Assembly: GCF_029906645.1 (NCBI RefSeq)
Contig: NZ_JARYGZ010000003.1
Coordinates: 62,001-126,000, forward strand
From: Sphingomonas oryzagri
Lineage (GTDB): Bacteria > Pseudomonadota > Alphaproteobacteria > Sphingomonadales > Sphingomonadaceae
DNA length: 64,000 nt
Reading direction: 5' to 3'
The notes under the pieces were generated by a model. The model made no database searches, was not told the DNA's origin, and worked only from the letters and a program-made list of their open reading frames with translations. Shown here piece after piece: positions 36,501-45,217 of this stretch (position 1 is the first letter of the stretch; every line of letters starts with the position of its first letter). The translations under genes were made by a program, and so were the position numbers.

Positions 36501-37202
36501 TCAGGTCGTCGTCAGCTTGCCGGTCAGGATGACCGGGCCGGTCGGCTGGCCAGTCGGCGAGCCGCCCACCGGCTCGACCGAGACGGCGATCGTCACGCCT
36601 GCTGCCATCACCGAGGCCGCGGTGGTCGGCACCTTGGCCCAACTCGGCGCCGCCGCGTTCATCACGCCCATCGAGCGCGGCTTGCCGTCGGCCGGGATGA
36701 CCCACAGTTCGGGCGAATGCGCGCCGATGTCGAGGCCGGTGACGGCCGAGGTCATTCGCCCGCTGGCCGGATCGAAACTGACCGTCACGAAGCCCGTCTT
36801 GCCGGTGAGCACCGCCACCATCGGTGCTGCGGCCTGCTGCGCGACCGGCACGCGCTCGACGATCGTCTGCGGCTTCTGGAGCGCTACCACGGCCAGTACG
36901 ACGGCAGCGGCGCTGGCGACCAGCGTTCCCGCCTTCCACCAGCGGAGCGACGCAGAAGCGGCCTGCGAGCTATCGTTCGCCGGCAGGCGCGCCTCGATCG
37001 CGGTCCAGACCGAAGCGCTGGGTGCTTCGCCGGGATGGTCGATCATCGCCGCCGCATAGCCTTGCCAGCGGGCGTGGGCGCTGGCGAACCCTTCGTCGGA
37101 GGTCAATCGCACTTCCGCCACCTGCCGCTCCGCAGGATCGAGCAACCCAAACGCCAGCTCGGCGGCGAGCAGTTCGTCGTCATCGGGCAACTCTGCGCTC
37201 AC
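36501..37202 (-). CDS. RskA-type anti-sigma factor
   Basis: 233 residues. The N-terminal part (LLAAELAFGLLDPAERQVAEVRL, then HARWQGYAAAM) is an anti-sigma domain; one membrane helix lies near 90-107; the C-terminal periplasmic domain has ELWVIPADGKPRSMGVM, an RskA signature. It should hold the ECF sigma factor until a periplasmic signal triggers proteolysis. ATGA overlap with the sigma gene. Confidence 0.88.
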   Translation of the reverse strand: MSAELPDDDELLAAELAFGLLDPAERQVAEVRLTSDEGFASAHARWQGYAAAMIDHPGEAPSASVWTAIEARLPANDSSQAASASLRWWKAGTLVASAAAVVLAVVALQKPQTIVERVPVAQQAAAPMVAVLTGKTGFVTVSFDPASGRMTSAVTGLDIGAHSPELWVIPADGKPRSMGVMNAAAPSWAKVPTTAASVMAAGVTIAVSVEPVGGSPTGQPTGPVILTGKLTTT

Positions 37203-37759
37203 GACAGGCAGTCCTTGAGCTTGAGCAGCGCGCGCCGGATCCGGCTCTTGATCGTGCCGAGCGGCGTCGCGGCGCGGCTCGCCAATTCGGCATAGGTCGA
37301 GCCCTCAAAGAAGGCGGTGCGGATCAGGCCGGCATCGCCGCCGTCAAGCGTGCCCAGGCAATGGGCCAGTCGTTGCTGGTCCTCGCCGATCTCCATCAGC
37401 GTCGAGGCGGCCGGTGCGGGATCGTGCACATCTTCGGCAAGTTCGATCGGCGCGGTCGCGACCTTGCCACCGCTGCGCAGGCGATCGACCGCGCGGTTGC
37501 GCGTCAGCGTGATGAGCCACGTCATCGCGCTGCCCTTCGCCGCGTCGAACGTGGCCGCCCGGCGCCACACCGAGAGATAGGCTTCCTGCAACGCCTCTTC
37601 CGCTTCCTGCCTTACGGGCAAGATACGCAGGCAGACGCCGAATAGCTTCACCGAAGTGCGGCGATAGACATCCTCGAACGCGGCGCGGTCGCCATCCGCC
37701 ACGCGGCGAAGCGTTGCGGCAAGGCTGGCGGCGTCGCTGTCGGAACTTGTCGAGCCCAT
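37199..37759 (-). CDS. ECF sigma factor (SigK-like)
   Basis: 186 residues from ATG 37,759 (ATG 37,765 would add two). Region 2 contains VRQEAEEALQEAYLSVWRRAATFDAAKGSAMTWLITLTRNRAVDRLR; region 4 contains GSTYAELASRAATPLGTIKSRIRRAL. The pair with an RskA-type anti-sigma factor is the SigK/ECF19 type. Mycobacterial SigK recognises a CATCC-like -35, which fits the five promoters around this gene. No such site drives the sigma gene itself. Confidence 0.92.
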   Translation of the reverse strand: MGSTSSDSDAASLAATLRRVADGDRAAFEDVYRRTSVKLFGVCLRILPVRQEAEEALQEAYLSVWRRAATFDAAKGSAMTWLITLTRNRAVDRLRSGGKVATAPIELAEDVHDPAPAASTLMEIGEDQQRLAHCLGTLDGGDAGLIRTAFFEGSTYAELASRAATPLGTIKSRIRRALLKLKDCLS

Positions 37760-37762
37760 GCG

Positions 37763-37787
37763 CATCCAATGAGTCGTGAGCGACGTA
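37763..37787 (+). promoter_or_regulatory. ECF-type promoter E (CATCC-N16-CGTA)
   Basis: CATCC at 37,763-37,767, 16 bases, CGTA at 37,784, followed by GCTC. It points rightward at the lipoprotein hydrolase gene; the -35 overlaps the alternative start codon of the divergent sigma gene. Confidence 0.72.
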
Positions 37788-37861
37788 GCTCGTAAGAGCT
37801 TCAGACTAGCCGGCATTCCGCCCGAGGCAAGAAGGACGACGAGGAATGATGAAGGTTCGAC

Positions 37862-38728
37862 GTGAAGCTCGGTAGGGGGCGGGTAGCTGGCGCGCTGCTG
37901 GGGCTGATCGCCTCGGCCTGCTCGCCGCTGAAGGTTTTCAATGCGGTCATGCCCAAGGATAGCGGCGTCCGGCTGATCGTGCGGGACGCGGCCTTCGGTC
38001 CCGATCCGCGTCAGCGGCTGGACGTCTATGCGCCGATGGCGCGATCCGCGACGCCCCGGCCGATCATCGTCTTCTTCTACGGAGGTTCCTGGAATTCGGG
38101 GACGAAGAGCGGCTATTCCTTCGTCGGGCGGGCTTTGGCCTCGCGCGGCTACATCGTGGCGATCCCCGATTACCGGCTCGTGCCGCAGGTCCACTATCCT
38201 ACTTTTCTAGAAGACAATGCGACTGCGGTGCGTTGGGCGCGTTCGCATGCGGCCGAGATCGGCGGCGATCCCGATCGGCTGGTGCTGATGGGCCATTCCG
38301 CCGGTGCCTATGATGCGGCGATGCTGGCGCTCGATCCGCGCTGGCTCGGGGCGGACCGCATGGCCGTCAAGGCGCTGGTCGGGCTGGCGGGCCCGTATGA
38401 TTTTCTGCCGTTCGACGGTCCGGTCGTCCAACAGACCTTCGGCGGGGTGGCGGATCCGGTCACGACGCAGCCGGTCCATTATGTCGAACCCGGCGATCCG
38501 CCGGCTTTCCTCGCGACGGGTGACAAGGACGAGACCGTCCGCCCGGCCAACAGCGACTCTCTCGGCGCAAAACTCCGGGCGGCGGGCGTTCCCGTCGAGC
38601 GCCGAAGTTATCCCGCAGTCGGGCACGCTGGACTCGTCACGGCGATCGCGAAGCCATTAAGAGGGCGGGCTCCCGTGCTCGGCGACCTGACCGCGTTCGT
38701 GAACCGCGAAGTCGGATCCGGGCATTGA
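37862..38728 (+). CDS. Lipoprotein alpha/beta hydrolase
   Basis: 288 residues from GTG 37,862. Lipobox IASAC (Cys 20). The oxyanion segment FYGGSWNSG, nucleophile GHSAGAYDA, and the HxxxxDxxxR-like end VERRSYPAVGHAG identify an esterase/lipase of the HSL-like or carboxylesterase group. It should hydrolyse an ester in the periplasm or outer-membrane face. Driven by promoter E. Confidence 0.85.
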   Translation: MKLGRGRVAGALLGLIASACSPLKVFNAVMPKDSGVRLIVRDAAFGPDPRQRLDVYAPMARSATPRPIIVFFYGGSWNSGTKSGYSFVGRALASRGYIVAIPDYRLVPQVHYPTFLEDNATAVRWARSHAAEIGGDPDRLVLMGHSAGAYDAAMLALDPRWLGADRMAVKALVGLAGPYDFLPFDGPVVQQTFGGVADPVTTQPVHYVEPGDPPAFLATGDKDETVRPANSDSLGAKLRAAGVPVERRSYPAVGHAGLVTAIAKPLRGRAPVLGDLTAFVNREVGSGH

Positions 38729-38880
38729 GGTCAGGCTCGCGGGAACGATGTCTTCCATCGGACGGTTTCAAGTAGTTACCTCCGCCCTGTGTCGGCAGTT
38801 TGCCACCAGCATATAGCGTTTTACCAACCTTCCTCAGCGGGCCTCCGGACCTGCCGAGCCTTCAGGGGATCTTGCCGGCA

Positions 38881-39957
38881 ATGGGGTTTCTGGGACTCGA
38901 CACCCCGATGGCCGAAGCGATCCGATCGCACGATTGGTCCGCGACGCCGCTGGGCCCGATCGACGGCTGGCCAGCCGCTCTGAAGACGACGGTCAGCCTG
39001 ATCGTGAATTCGCAATTCCCGCAATGTATCGTCTGGGGTCCTGGGCTGGTCAGCATTCCCAATGATGCGTTTTTGCCGATCCTGGGCGACAAGCCTTCGG
39101 CGCTTGGGCGATCCTTCGCCGATGTCTGGTCCGAGGCGTGGCACGAGATCGGTCCGATCGCGGAGCGCGCTTTCGCCGGCCAACCGACCTTCATCGAGAA
39201 CTACGCGATGATGACCGATCGTTTCGGCGCGGAGGAGGAGGCCCATTTCACCTTCTGCTACAGCCCGATCCGCGACGAGAACGGCACGATCGTCGGTATG
39301 CTCGACACGGTGACGGAAACCAGTTTCGCGGTCCGAGCGGACCAGCAGCTCAAGATTCTCAACCGAGAGTTGGGCCACCGCCTCAAGAACGTCCTGGCGG
39401 TGACGCAGGCCGTCACCTTGCAGACCCTGCGGCGCTCCGCAACGCTGGATCAGGCGAAGGCGGGCGTCAGCGAGCGACTGGCGGCGCTGGGCCGCGCGAC
39501 CGACGTGCTCACCGCTGCGGAATGGGATGCGGCCGATCTGGCAGCGCTCGCCGAGGTTGCCCTCGCCGGGCATCAGAACGACCGCATCACGGTCAGCGGT
39601 CCGCCCGTGCTACTATCCTCCTCGCAGGCGATCGCGATGGCGCTGGCCCTGCACGAGTTGGCCACCAACGCCTCGAAATACGGGGCGCTCGCCGTGCCTT
39701 CCGGGCGGATCGATCTGTCCTGGAAAATCCATCCGGCCCCGAATCCCGATGGCATGCGTTTCACCTTGTGCTGGACGGAAATGCATGGACCCACCGTCAC
39801 GCCCCCCGTGTCGAAAGGGTTCGGCTCGACGCTGATCGAGCGCACATTGAAGTCCGCCTTTAAAGGAAATTGCGTGCTGGATTATCGGCCTGCGGGCCTC
39901 ATCTTCACACTGGACGCGCCATTGGCAGGCATGTCCGGGGGGGCGGGTCTGCTCTGA
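38881..39957 (+). CDS. HWE-family sensor histidine kinase with PAS domain
   Basis: 358 residues from ATG 38,881; the frame is open upstream but without domain content. A PAS-like sensor (about 1-150), then GHRLKNVLAVTQAV with the phospho-accepting His, then the N-box HELATNASKYGAL and GFGSTLIERTL. These are HWE features. No membrane helix, so it senses a cytoplasmic signal. Followed by its response regulator with a one-base overlap. Confidence 0.92.
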   Translation: MGFLGLDTPMAEAIRSHDWSATPLGPIDGWPAALKTTVSLIVNSQFPQCIVWGPGLVSIPNDAFLPILGDKPSALGRSFADVWSEAWHEIGPIAERAFAGQPTFIENYAMMTDRFGAEEEAHFTFCYSPIRDENGTIVGMLDTVTETSFAVRADQQLKILNRELGHRLKNVLAVTQAVTLQTLRRSATLDQAKAGVSERLAALGRATDVLTAAEWDAADLAALAEVALAGHQNDRITVSGPPVLLSSSQAIAMALALHELATNASKYGALAVPSGRIDLSWKIHPAPNPDGMRFTLCWTEMHGPTVTPPVSKGFGSTLIERTLKSAFKGNCVLDYRPAGLIFTLDAPLAGMSGGAGLL

Positions 39958-40337
39958 TGGGCCAGGCCATCACCATAGCCCAGCATACCGTGCTGGTGGT
40001 CGACGACGAGCCGATCCTGCGGTTCGAGCTTGTCGACATGCTGGAGGAGCATGGCTTCCAGGTTCTCGATGCGGAGGATGCCGACGAGGCGATCCGGATC
40101 ATGGAAGGCCACCCGGAGATCGGTGCCGTCGTCACGGACGTGCAGATGCCGGGCTCGATGGACGGGATCAAGCTCGTCCACTACATCCGCAACCGCTGGC
40201 CGCCTGCAGCGCTTTTCATCGTCTCGGCGCAGAAGCTGGCCAACGACTCGCTGCTGCCGGATCGAACGATATTCTATGGCAAACCGCTCGATAGCCGACG
40301 CCTGGTCCGCGATCTGAATGCTGCGCTGGATGCATGA
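39957..40337 (+). CDS. Single-domain response regulator
   Basis: 126 residues. Acidic pair VVDDEP, phospho-acceptor Asp in VVTDVQMPG, and Lys in FYGKPLD. No output domain, so it likely acts through protein contact or phosphotransfer. Translationally coupled to the kinase gene. Confidence 0.93.
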   Translation: MGQAITIAQHTVLVVDDEPILRFELVDMLEEHGFQVLDAEDADEAIRIMEGHPEIGAVVTDVQMPGSMDGIKLVHYIRNRWPPAALFIVSAQKLANDSLLPDRTIFYGKPLDSRRLVRDLNAALDA

Positions 40338-40465
40338 ACGGTGAACTGGGAGGTTCGCTTTCAGGTATTTCGTGCCCCCCACCAAGAGTAGGCGGTTGGT
40401 CTGCACCTGACTTACCGTTCCTGTCCCGCGAGCGAAGTGCGTAACGCCTGGAGTGCGTTTCTGTT

Positions 40466-40483
40466 GTGGCCGATTTTGGCCAC
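40466..40483. repeat. Hairpin GTGGCC-N6-GGCCAC before the integrase gene
   Basis: A perfect six-base stem with loop GATTTT, ending 12 bases before the integrase start codon and just before its AGGAG. It could limit translation or be a recombinase or regulator site. Confidence 0.5.
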
Positions 40484-40495
40484 AGGAGAAGAACG

Positions 40496-41128
40496 ATGGG
40501 CACTTCAGAATTTGATCCCGGCGCGGGTGACCGGCAAGCTTGGAACGCGGGGCGGAAAGTTGGGGCCAAGCGAGCGCTGAAGCCAAAGCAGATATGGGGT
40601 ATTCGCTTCTATCTCGATCATCATCGGCGCCTTCGCGATCGAGCGCTCTTCGACGTCGCGATCGATAGCAAACTTCGGGGTTGCGACGTCGTCCGCCTGA
40701 AGATCGGCGATATCGTAAGCGGAGGGCAGATTCGCACACGTGCAACCGTCACCCAGACAAAGACAGGGCGGCCGGTGCAGTTCGAGTTGCTTTCGGATGC
40801 CCGTGCTAGTCTGTTGGCTTGGCTGCAGCGTCGCGGCGGCACATTAGGCGATTACGTGTTTCCAAGCCGGATCGATCATTCCGACCATCTCAGTACCCGT
40901 CAGTATGCTCGCCTAGTGGATGAATGGGTGACCGGCGTCGGATTGCGACGAGAAGACTACGGAACCCACTCTCTCCGGCGTACCAAGGCCTCGATCATCT
41001 ATAAGGCGACGGGAAATCTGCGGGCTGTCCAGATTCTGCTGGGTCATAGCAAGATCGAAAATACAGTCCGGTATTTAGGCGTCGATGTCGAAGACGCCTT
41101 GACCCTCGCAGAGGGCACAGAAATCTGA
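40496..41128 (+). CDS. Tyrosine recombinase (short integrase)
   Basis: 210 residues from ATG 40,496 with AGGAG seven bases before. Catalytic set complete: Arg61, Lys89, His158, Arg161, His184 and Tyr193 (VRYLG). The N-terminal arm-binding domain of phage integrases is absent; such short catalytic-domain recombinases are common on accessory DNA in sphingomonads. It marks the start of the accessory stretch that runs to the tRNA scar. Confidence 0.9.
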   Translation: MGTSEFDPGAGDRQAWNAGRKVGAKRALKPKQIWGIRFYLDHHRRLRDRALFDVAIDSKLRGCDVVRLKIGDIVSGGQIRTRATVTQTKTGRPVQFELLSDARASLLAWLQRRGGTLGDYVFPSRIDHSDHLSTRQYARLVDEWVTGVGLRREDYGTHSLRRTKASIIYKATGNLRAVQILLGHSKIENTVRYLGVDVEDALTLAEGTEI

Positions 41129-41134
41129 CGGTGT

Positions 41135-41161
41135 CGGCTCCCCGCCCAAAGCGAGGAGCCG
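41135..41161 (+). terminator. Hairpin after the integrase gene
   Basis: CGGCTCC and GGAGCCG pair over a seven-base stem extended inside by CGC/GCG with one mismatch. It begins six bases after the integrase stop but has no U tract, so it may be a weak or factor-aided terminator. Confidence 0.5.
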
Positions 41162-41313
41162 ATCTGATCGGCGCCCAATCCCGGTCATAGAGCGGCTTGT
41201 TATCCGTGGTGGTTTGCGGTCGTTGCCATCAAGCGCCTTCGATGCAAACGTAGAGCAATCGCGGAAAGCTGCTCGTCGCGTCCTCTGGCGAGCCGCTTTG
41301 AGGGGAGAATAGG

Positions 41314-41690
41314 GTGGAAGCTACGGGCGTTTTGGCTGCCGGGGAAAGCTCCGCCGCGATGGCCTATATCAAGGCCCGGCGAGGCGTGTCGCCACGGCAG
41401 ACCAAGTTAATCCTCCTCATCTTTATGTTGGCCGTAGGCGTTCCGGTGGGGGCATGGGCGTCGGGTTCATGGCTGGACGCCGGGCTGTCGGTGGAGTTCG
41501 CCGTCGTCGGTCTTATCGTGGGGGCGCTGGTGGTCCAACGCATTGCGAGGTCCTTGATGCGCAAGGCGCTCACCGAACGGGGTCAGGCTTACGAACAGCG
41601 CCTTACCTTCCGTCTTGCGCCCGAAGGCATAGTCTATGATTTGACAGACCTTACGATGACCGCCCGCTGGTCTACCACCGCTCTATCAAC
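41314..41690 (+). pseudogene. YcxB-like membrane protein, C-terminally truncated
   Basis: The frame begins with two membrane helices (about 28-50 and 58-75) and continues RLTFRLAPEGIVYDLTDLTMTARWST, the core of YcxB-like proteins. After about base 41,690 it no longer looks like that family: the DNA is instead the antisense of another gene. The frame runs on to 41,823 by chance. The gene has therefore lost its last third. Confidence 0.6.
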
Positions 41691-41816
41691 GAAAGATCGG
41701 GCAAAACGCCCTACTTGCTTGGCAAGTGTCTTTCCAAAGCCGTCCATTGCTTCCTTGACGACGGGAGCAGCGATTGCAGCGGCGGTAAGGGCTTCGGGAG
41801 GAGGTGGAATAGCCAT
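41634..41816 (-). pseudogene. Gene remnant joined to the YcxB-like gene
   Basis: Starting at ATG 41,816, the protein MAIPPPPEALTAAAIAAPVVKEAMDGFGKTLAKQVGRFARSF reads well, like the start of a larger protein. After about 45 residues it enters the antisense of the YcxB-like gene and stops at 41,634. I read this as two genes broken and joined tail to tail; the parent family of this remnant is unknown. Confidence 0.5.
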
Positions 41817-42081
41817 AACTTGATTAGTGCAACAAGCCAAAGGCCTATGCAATAGTCCGTCGCTCCCGCTCATGCTTTAGAAAACCGGCTTTGGCACCTC
41901 GCTCTTTGGCTGAAGAACACTCACTAAGCATCATTGCATTTTGAGGCCTTCCGCCCGCGCCATACCGCGACTTTGGTCTCCATCGGGCCATAGAACGGTA
42001 TACGTTCAACCGGTTCGCTGGGCGATCGCGTGCTAGTTGGCATCAATTTTGATCGCCCAAACCTTTGATGGTGGCGGCGCG

Positions 42082-42759
42082 TCAGGCACCGAACGTCCTG
42101 CTCATCCAACCCGCCTTCGGCATTGACGGTGTGGCGGGCAGGGTATCGATCGGCGCAGGTTGCTCTTTGCCGACAGGCTCGGGCTGCGTGGCTGGCGTCG
42201 CTGCTGCCTGCATCGCGAGGATGGTGCGGAAGCGCCCATGCCATTCATCAAGGCGTTCTGCCGCCCGCCGAACGAACATGGAGTTCGGCTCCTTACCCTG
42301 TCCATCCTTGAAGAACACGATCTCATGGACGGGCTGCACAAGGTCGTTGGTGAAGACCTTGAGTGATAGGCGCTTCACGAGGTCCGTGGTCGTCTTCGAT
42401 CCCGACAGGCCACCGACAAGGAGGCCCGCAGGCCCAAGCAGCACGCCACCGACGATCGCACCCTTCGCTTGGCTCCCCCGATTGGTGCGCGTCAGCAAGC
42501 CGCCGTTACGCTCGATCTCGACCGCGACAAGCTGGTCGAAGGTGAAGACCTTGACGCTGGCGCCCCGCATAATCGCAAAGCGGTTGGAAGCGGGATCGAG
42601 TGCAAGGCTAGGGCCGAATCCCCCGTCGAACCTAACAGCAGGGTTGAAGCCGTCGATCGTGGCAAGGGCCTGCGTATGCCCTTGCTGTACCTCGGATTGC
42701 ATGATGCCCATGATGATGCCGCCGATGATGACGAAGGCTACGATAACGACAATGAGCAT
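42082..42759 (-). CDS. Membrane-anchored protein of unknown function
   Basis: 225 residues from ATG 42,759. One N-terminal membrane helix (MLIVVIVAFVIIGGIIMGIM), then a globular part with a glycine-rich GAIVGGVLLGPAGLLVGGLSG segment in the middle and a Pro-rich end. Unknown family. Followed (in its direction) by nothing and preceded by the lipoprotein gene at 42,798, so the two may be an operon. Confidence 0.65.
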   Translation of the reverse strand: MLIVVIVAFVIIGGIIMGIMQSEVQQGHTQALATIDGFNPAVRFDGGFGPSLALDPASNRFAIMRGASVKVFTFDQLVAVEIERNGGLLTRTNRGSQAKGAIVGGVLLGPAGLLVGGLSGSKTTTDLVKRLSLKVFTNDLVQPVHEIVFFKDGQGKEPNSMFVRRAAERLDEWHGRFRTILAMQAAATPATQPEPVGKEQPAPIDTLPATPSMPKAGWMSRTFGA

Positions 42760-42797
42760 GTGCTTTGCTCCCGTTGGATTGCGGCGTGGTGCCGACG

Positions 42798-43349
42798 CTA
42801 TCGAATGAGATTTCGGAAGTCGGGCGAGGCCAGCGCCTTGCCGATGATGTCCTGCACGGCAGGTACATAGGCCTGCGCAACGTTGTTGCACGCTGCGGTG
42901 GCGGCAAAGCCTGCCCTGAACGTGTAATCGTTCGATATGGTCAACGTGGTGCCGTTGCTGGACGTAAGCATGATCGTCATCGACCACCGCCCGTTTTCGC
43001 TACCGAGGCCAGAACTGGAATCGATGCGCAGCAGGCGCCCGCTGACCATTACCCTGCCCGGTGGCGGCGCATAGGCGCCCGCTACCTTCAACTCGTCGGC
43101 AAGGGCCTTCTCGACATACTGGGCATGGGTAAGCCCGTCCTGCATCCGCATGAGGCCGATACCGCGGCACTTCACATCGTCCTGTGCAGGTTCCTCGAAG
43201 GCGCCCACGCTGATGCCTGTAGCGTGAAGGTCGCGGAGCGCGACCACGTTGTCCGTTCCGACAGAGTAGCGAGGCGTTACAGGCGTCGCACAGGCTGACA
43301 GGGCACCCGCCACCGTCAAGGCCACCACATGCTTTGTTCGTATCGTCAT
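42798..43349 (-). CDS. Lipoprotein of unknown function
   Basis: 183 residues from ATG 43,349. Signal peptide with lipobox LSAC (Cys 20). The mature part has NGRWSMTIMLTSSNGTTLTISNDYTF, a beta-rich pattern. No known family. Same direction as the membrane-anchored gene behind it, 38 bases away. Confidence 0.65.
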   Translation of the reverse strand: MTIRTKHVVALTVAGALSACATPVTPRYSVGTDNVVALRDLHATGISVGAFEEPAQDDVKCRGIGLMRMQDGLTHAQYVEKALADELKVAGAYAPPPGRVMVSGRLLRIDSSSGLGSENGRWSMTIMLTSSNGTTLTISNDYTFRAGFAATAACNNVAQAYVPAVQDIIGKALASPDFRNLIR

Positions 43350-43710
43350 GCCGCCCCCTGTCCCTGTAGGAGGCGTTCCCGGCTGCGAGCCGGGCGTTGG
43401 AAACCCTGCACAAGGACAAGGCGCATGCACCTTTACCGGCGAACCGGCTGGACATACGCGCATGCCACCCGGCCGAGAAAACTCGACCGGACCTTGTGGC
43501 AAAGAGGTTTCCACGCCTCACGGTTTGGATTTTGCCGAACCGCATAGGCATCAATGCCAGCGCCAACGATCGGGCGCAATGGGTATCAGTTTGCGTTATG
43601 TTCCAACTGTGGATGATTGATATAGGGCTGACCGCATTCGCCCCAATTGCAGCCATCGCCGTAAACGATCATGATACCTCAAATCGGTCATCGGAACGAG
43701 CGGGAGAGCC
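43350..43710. other. Intergenic stretch without recognisable genes
   Basis: About 360 bases. Frames are present on both strands but their translations are Cys/Pro/Arg-rich with no domain. CCCGGCTGCGAGCCGGG (43,379-43,395) is a short hairpin. Promoters for the leftward lipoprotein gene and the rightward small membrane gene must lie here. Confidence 0.4.
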
Positions 43711-43908
43711 ATGAAGTTAAGCACCACGGTGATGGAGCGAATTGGCGTCGCGACCCTAATCGTCGGAATGATGCTGCTCCCAGCGATCGCCTCTATGCAT
43801 CTTTCGCCCTACTGGATGATCTTAGCGCTCGCCATCGCGTGGAGTGGGGCGTATTTGCGTTCTCGTAGTCGTCGTGCGCAACAGGCCGCCACAATTCGCC
43901 AGCGATAG
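43711..43908 (+). CDS. Small membrane protein
   Basis: 65 residues with two hydrophobic helices (about 11-28 and 33-50) and a basic tail, RSRSRRAQQAATIRQR. GGGAG stands five bases before ATG. Unknown family; part of the accessory stretch. Confidence 0.55.
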   Translation: MKLSTTVMERIGVATLIVGMMLLPAIASMHLSPYWMILALAIAWSGAYLRSRSRRAQQAATIRQR

Positions 43909-44029
43909 CCACTTGAGCCGTTCGGCTATCGCCCCAAAGGCGGTCGTGAACGCCGCGTTTGCATTTCGCTGATTGCCGACGCAACCTCGCTCCTTTATCA
44001 CGCTCCGCTGACAAGCGCAGGGCGGAACG

Positions 44030-44455
44030 ATGTTCCATAAAGTTTTACTCGCCGTTGTATCGTTCTCGCTGTTATCGGGAGAGAAATATCCGCCCGCCCC
44101 TAGCCACAAGCATGCCGGTCCTATTCAGAGCGATATCATTCAGTCCTTCGCCACGGACTGCGGGGCAGGGATCGGGCGATATTCTGTTTCGCTAACAATG
44201 CCGGCAAAAGCGGAAGCATATCTTAGTGGAATAACGGTAGATGGGAGAGTGATCGAAGAACCAGTTCTCAGTGAAGCCAACAGGGCTTTGAAAGGTATTT
44301 CGCGGGTTCAATATGCAACCGTCGAATGTATCAATAGCGGTCTCGCCGTTCAGGTTACGGGGTCAGATTCCTCAAAAGACCAGAAACTTTTGGTGATATT
44401 CGTAGCTTCTCGGCGCGGTCTTGACGGCATTCGGACTCTACCTGCTGTTTCATAG
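44030..44455 (+). CDS. Secreted protein of unknown function
   Basis: 141 residues. The start MFHKVLLAVVSFSLLSG is a signal peptide. Two cysteines (ATDCGAG and VECINSG) could pair. The base composition is lower in GC than the host genes around it, suggesting transfer. No known family. Confidence 0.55.
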   Translation: MFHKVLLAVVSFSLLSGEKYPPAPSHKHAGPIQSDIIQSFATDCGAGIGRYSVSLTMPAKAEAYLSGITVDGRVIEEPVLSEANRALKGISRVQYATVECINSGLAVQVTGSDSSKDQKLLVIFVASRRGLDGIRTLPAVS

Positions 44456-44697
44456 CCGCGTCTAGAGGAAGTCGATCGAGATCACCTTGGGAACCGGCAA
44501 AGAAGCGGCAAGCAATTTCCAAAAGCAGTCCAGCCGTTTTCCACCATCCCATGCCGATCCGGTGCCTCTGCCGAATCGAATCGCGCGGGAAGCGGCCTGA
44601 CGGGTTTCGGGCGGAAAATCTGCCGGGCCGTTGTCGCCCCAGTTGGCGCCGTTTCAACGTCTGGACGCGGCTCCTGACAGCCGCCATCATGCTTCCG

Positions 44698-45033
44698 ATG
44701 ATCGAGGTCCGCGCCCCACTGGAGATCAAAGCTGATCCGCAAGGCGGCTGGGAACTCGTCTTCTGGGTGTTAAATAGTTTCAACTACACAACTCCGTTCC
44801 GCGCCATGCTCCGCGAAATTGCGGAGGCATTGGGACAAGACGCAGATGGATGTCTCTCGCTACCCGCTCATGTCGATGGCGAGGATTTCGTAGAAGGAGT
44901 CCTGATGTTCAACGAGACATCGCTGCGGGTCTATTACGAACACGCGCTCAGCTATCTGACCTTGGCGACAGGGGATCGAGAGGTGCTGGCGGCGGTGGCT
45001 GAGCGTATCCAGCCGCGCATCGCAGTCATTTAA
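44698..45033 (+). CDS. Small protein of unknown function
   Basis: 111 residues from ATG 44,698 (ATG 44,689 also possible). Reads well as a globular, acidic protein: MIEVRAPLEIKADPQGGWELVFWVLNSF, then EDFVEGVLMFNETSLRVYYEHALSYLTLATGD. Its size and acidic character recall immunity proteins of toxin systems, but no partner is visible and I do not name it so. Confidence 0.55.
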   Translation: MIEVRAPLEIKADPQGGWELVFWVLNSFNYTTPFRAMLREIAEALGQDADGCLSLPAHVDGEDFVEGVLMFNETSLRVYYEHALSYLTLATGDREVLAAVAERIQPRIAVI

Positions 45034-45217
45034 CCGAGCGTCAGCTCCCGACTTCTCGCGTCCAAAACCTGCCCGCCCGCAACCCACCATATCCGGACGT
45101 TCGCAGGTTGGTGGCAAATTGCCTACAAAAGCGCACAGCGAAGGCACGAGACGGGTTAGGATACCCTACATGCCTTGGCTGTGCGCATCTGGTGGCGAAT
45201 CAACGCCAAATCGAGGG

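Noticed and set aside
40466-40495. Earlier GTG start for the integrase
   Set aside because: It lies in a hairpin and lacks a ribosome binding site, whereas ATG 40,496 follows AGGAG.
41924-42043. Possible 39-residue leftward gene
   Set aside because: No ribosome binding site and no recognisable sequence; too short to support.
44698-45033. Immunity protein of a toxin system
   Set aside because: Size and acidity fit, but no toxin gene is adjacent and no family motif was seen.
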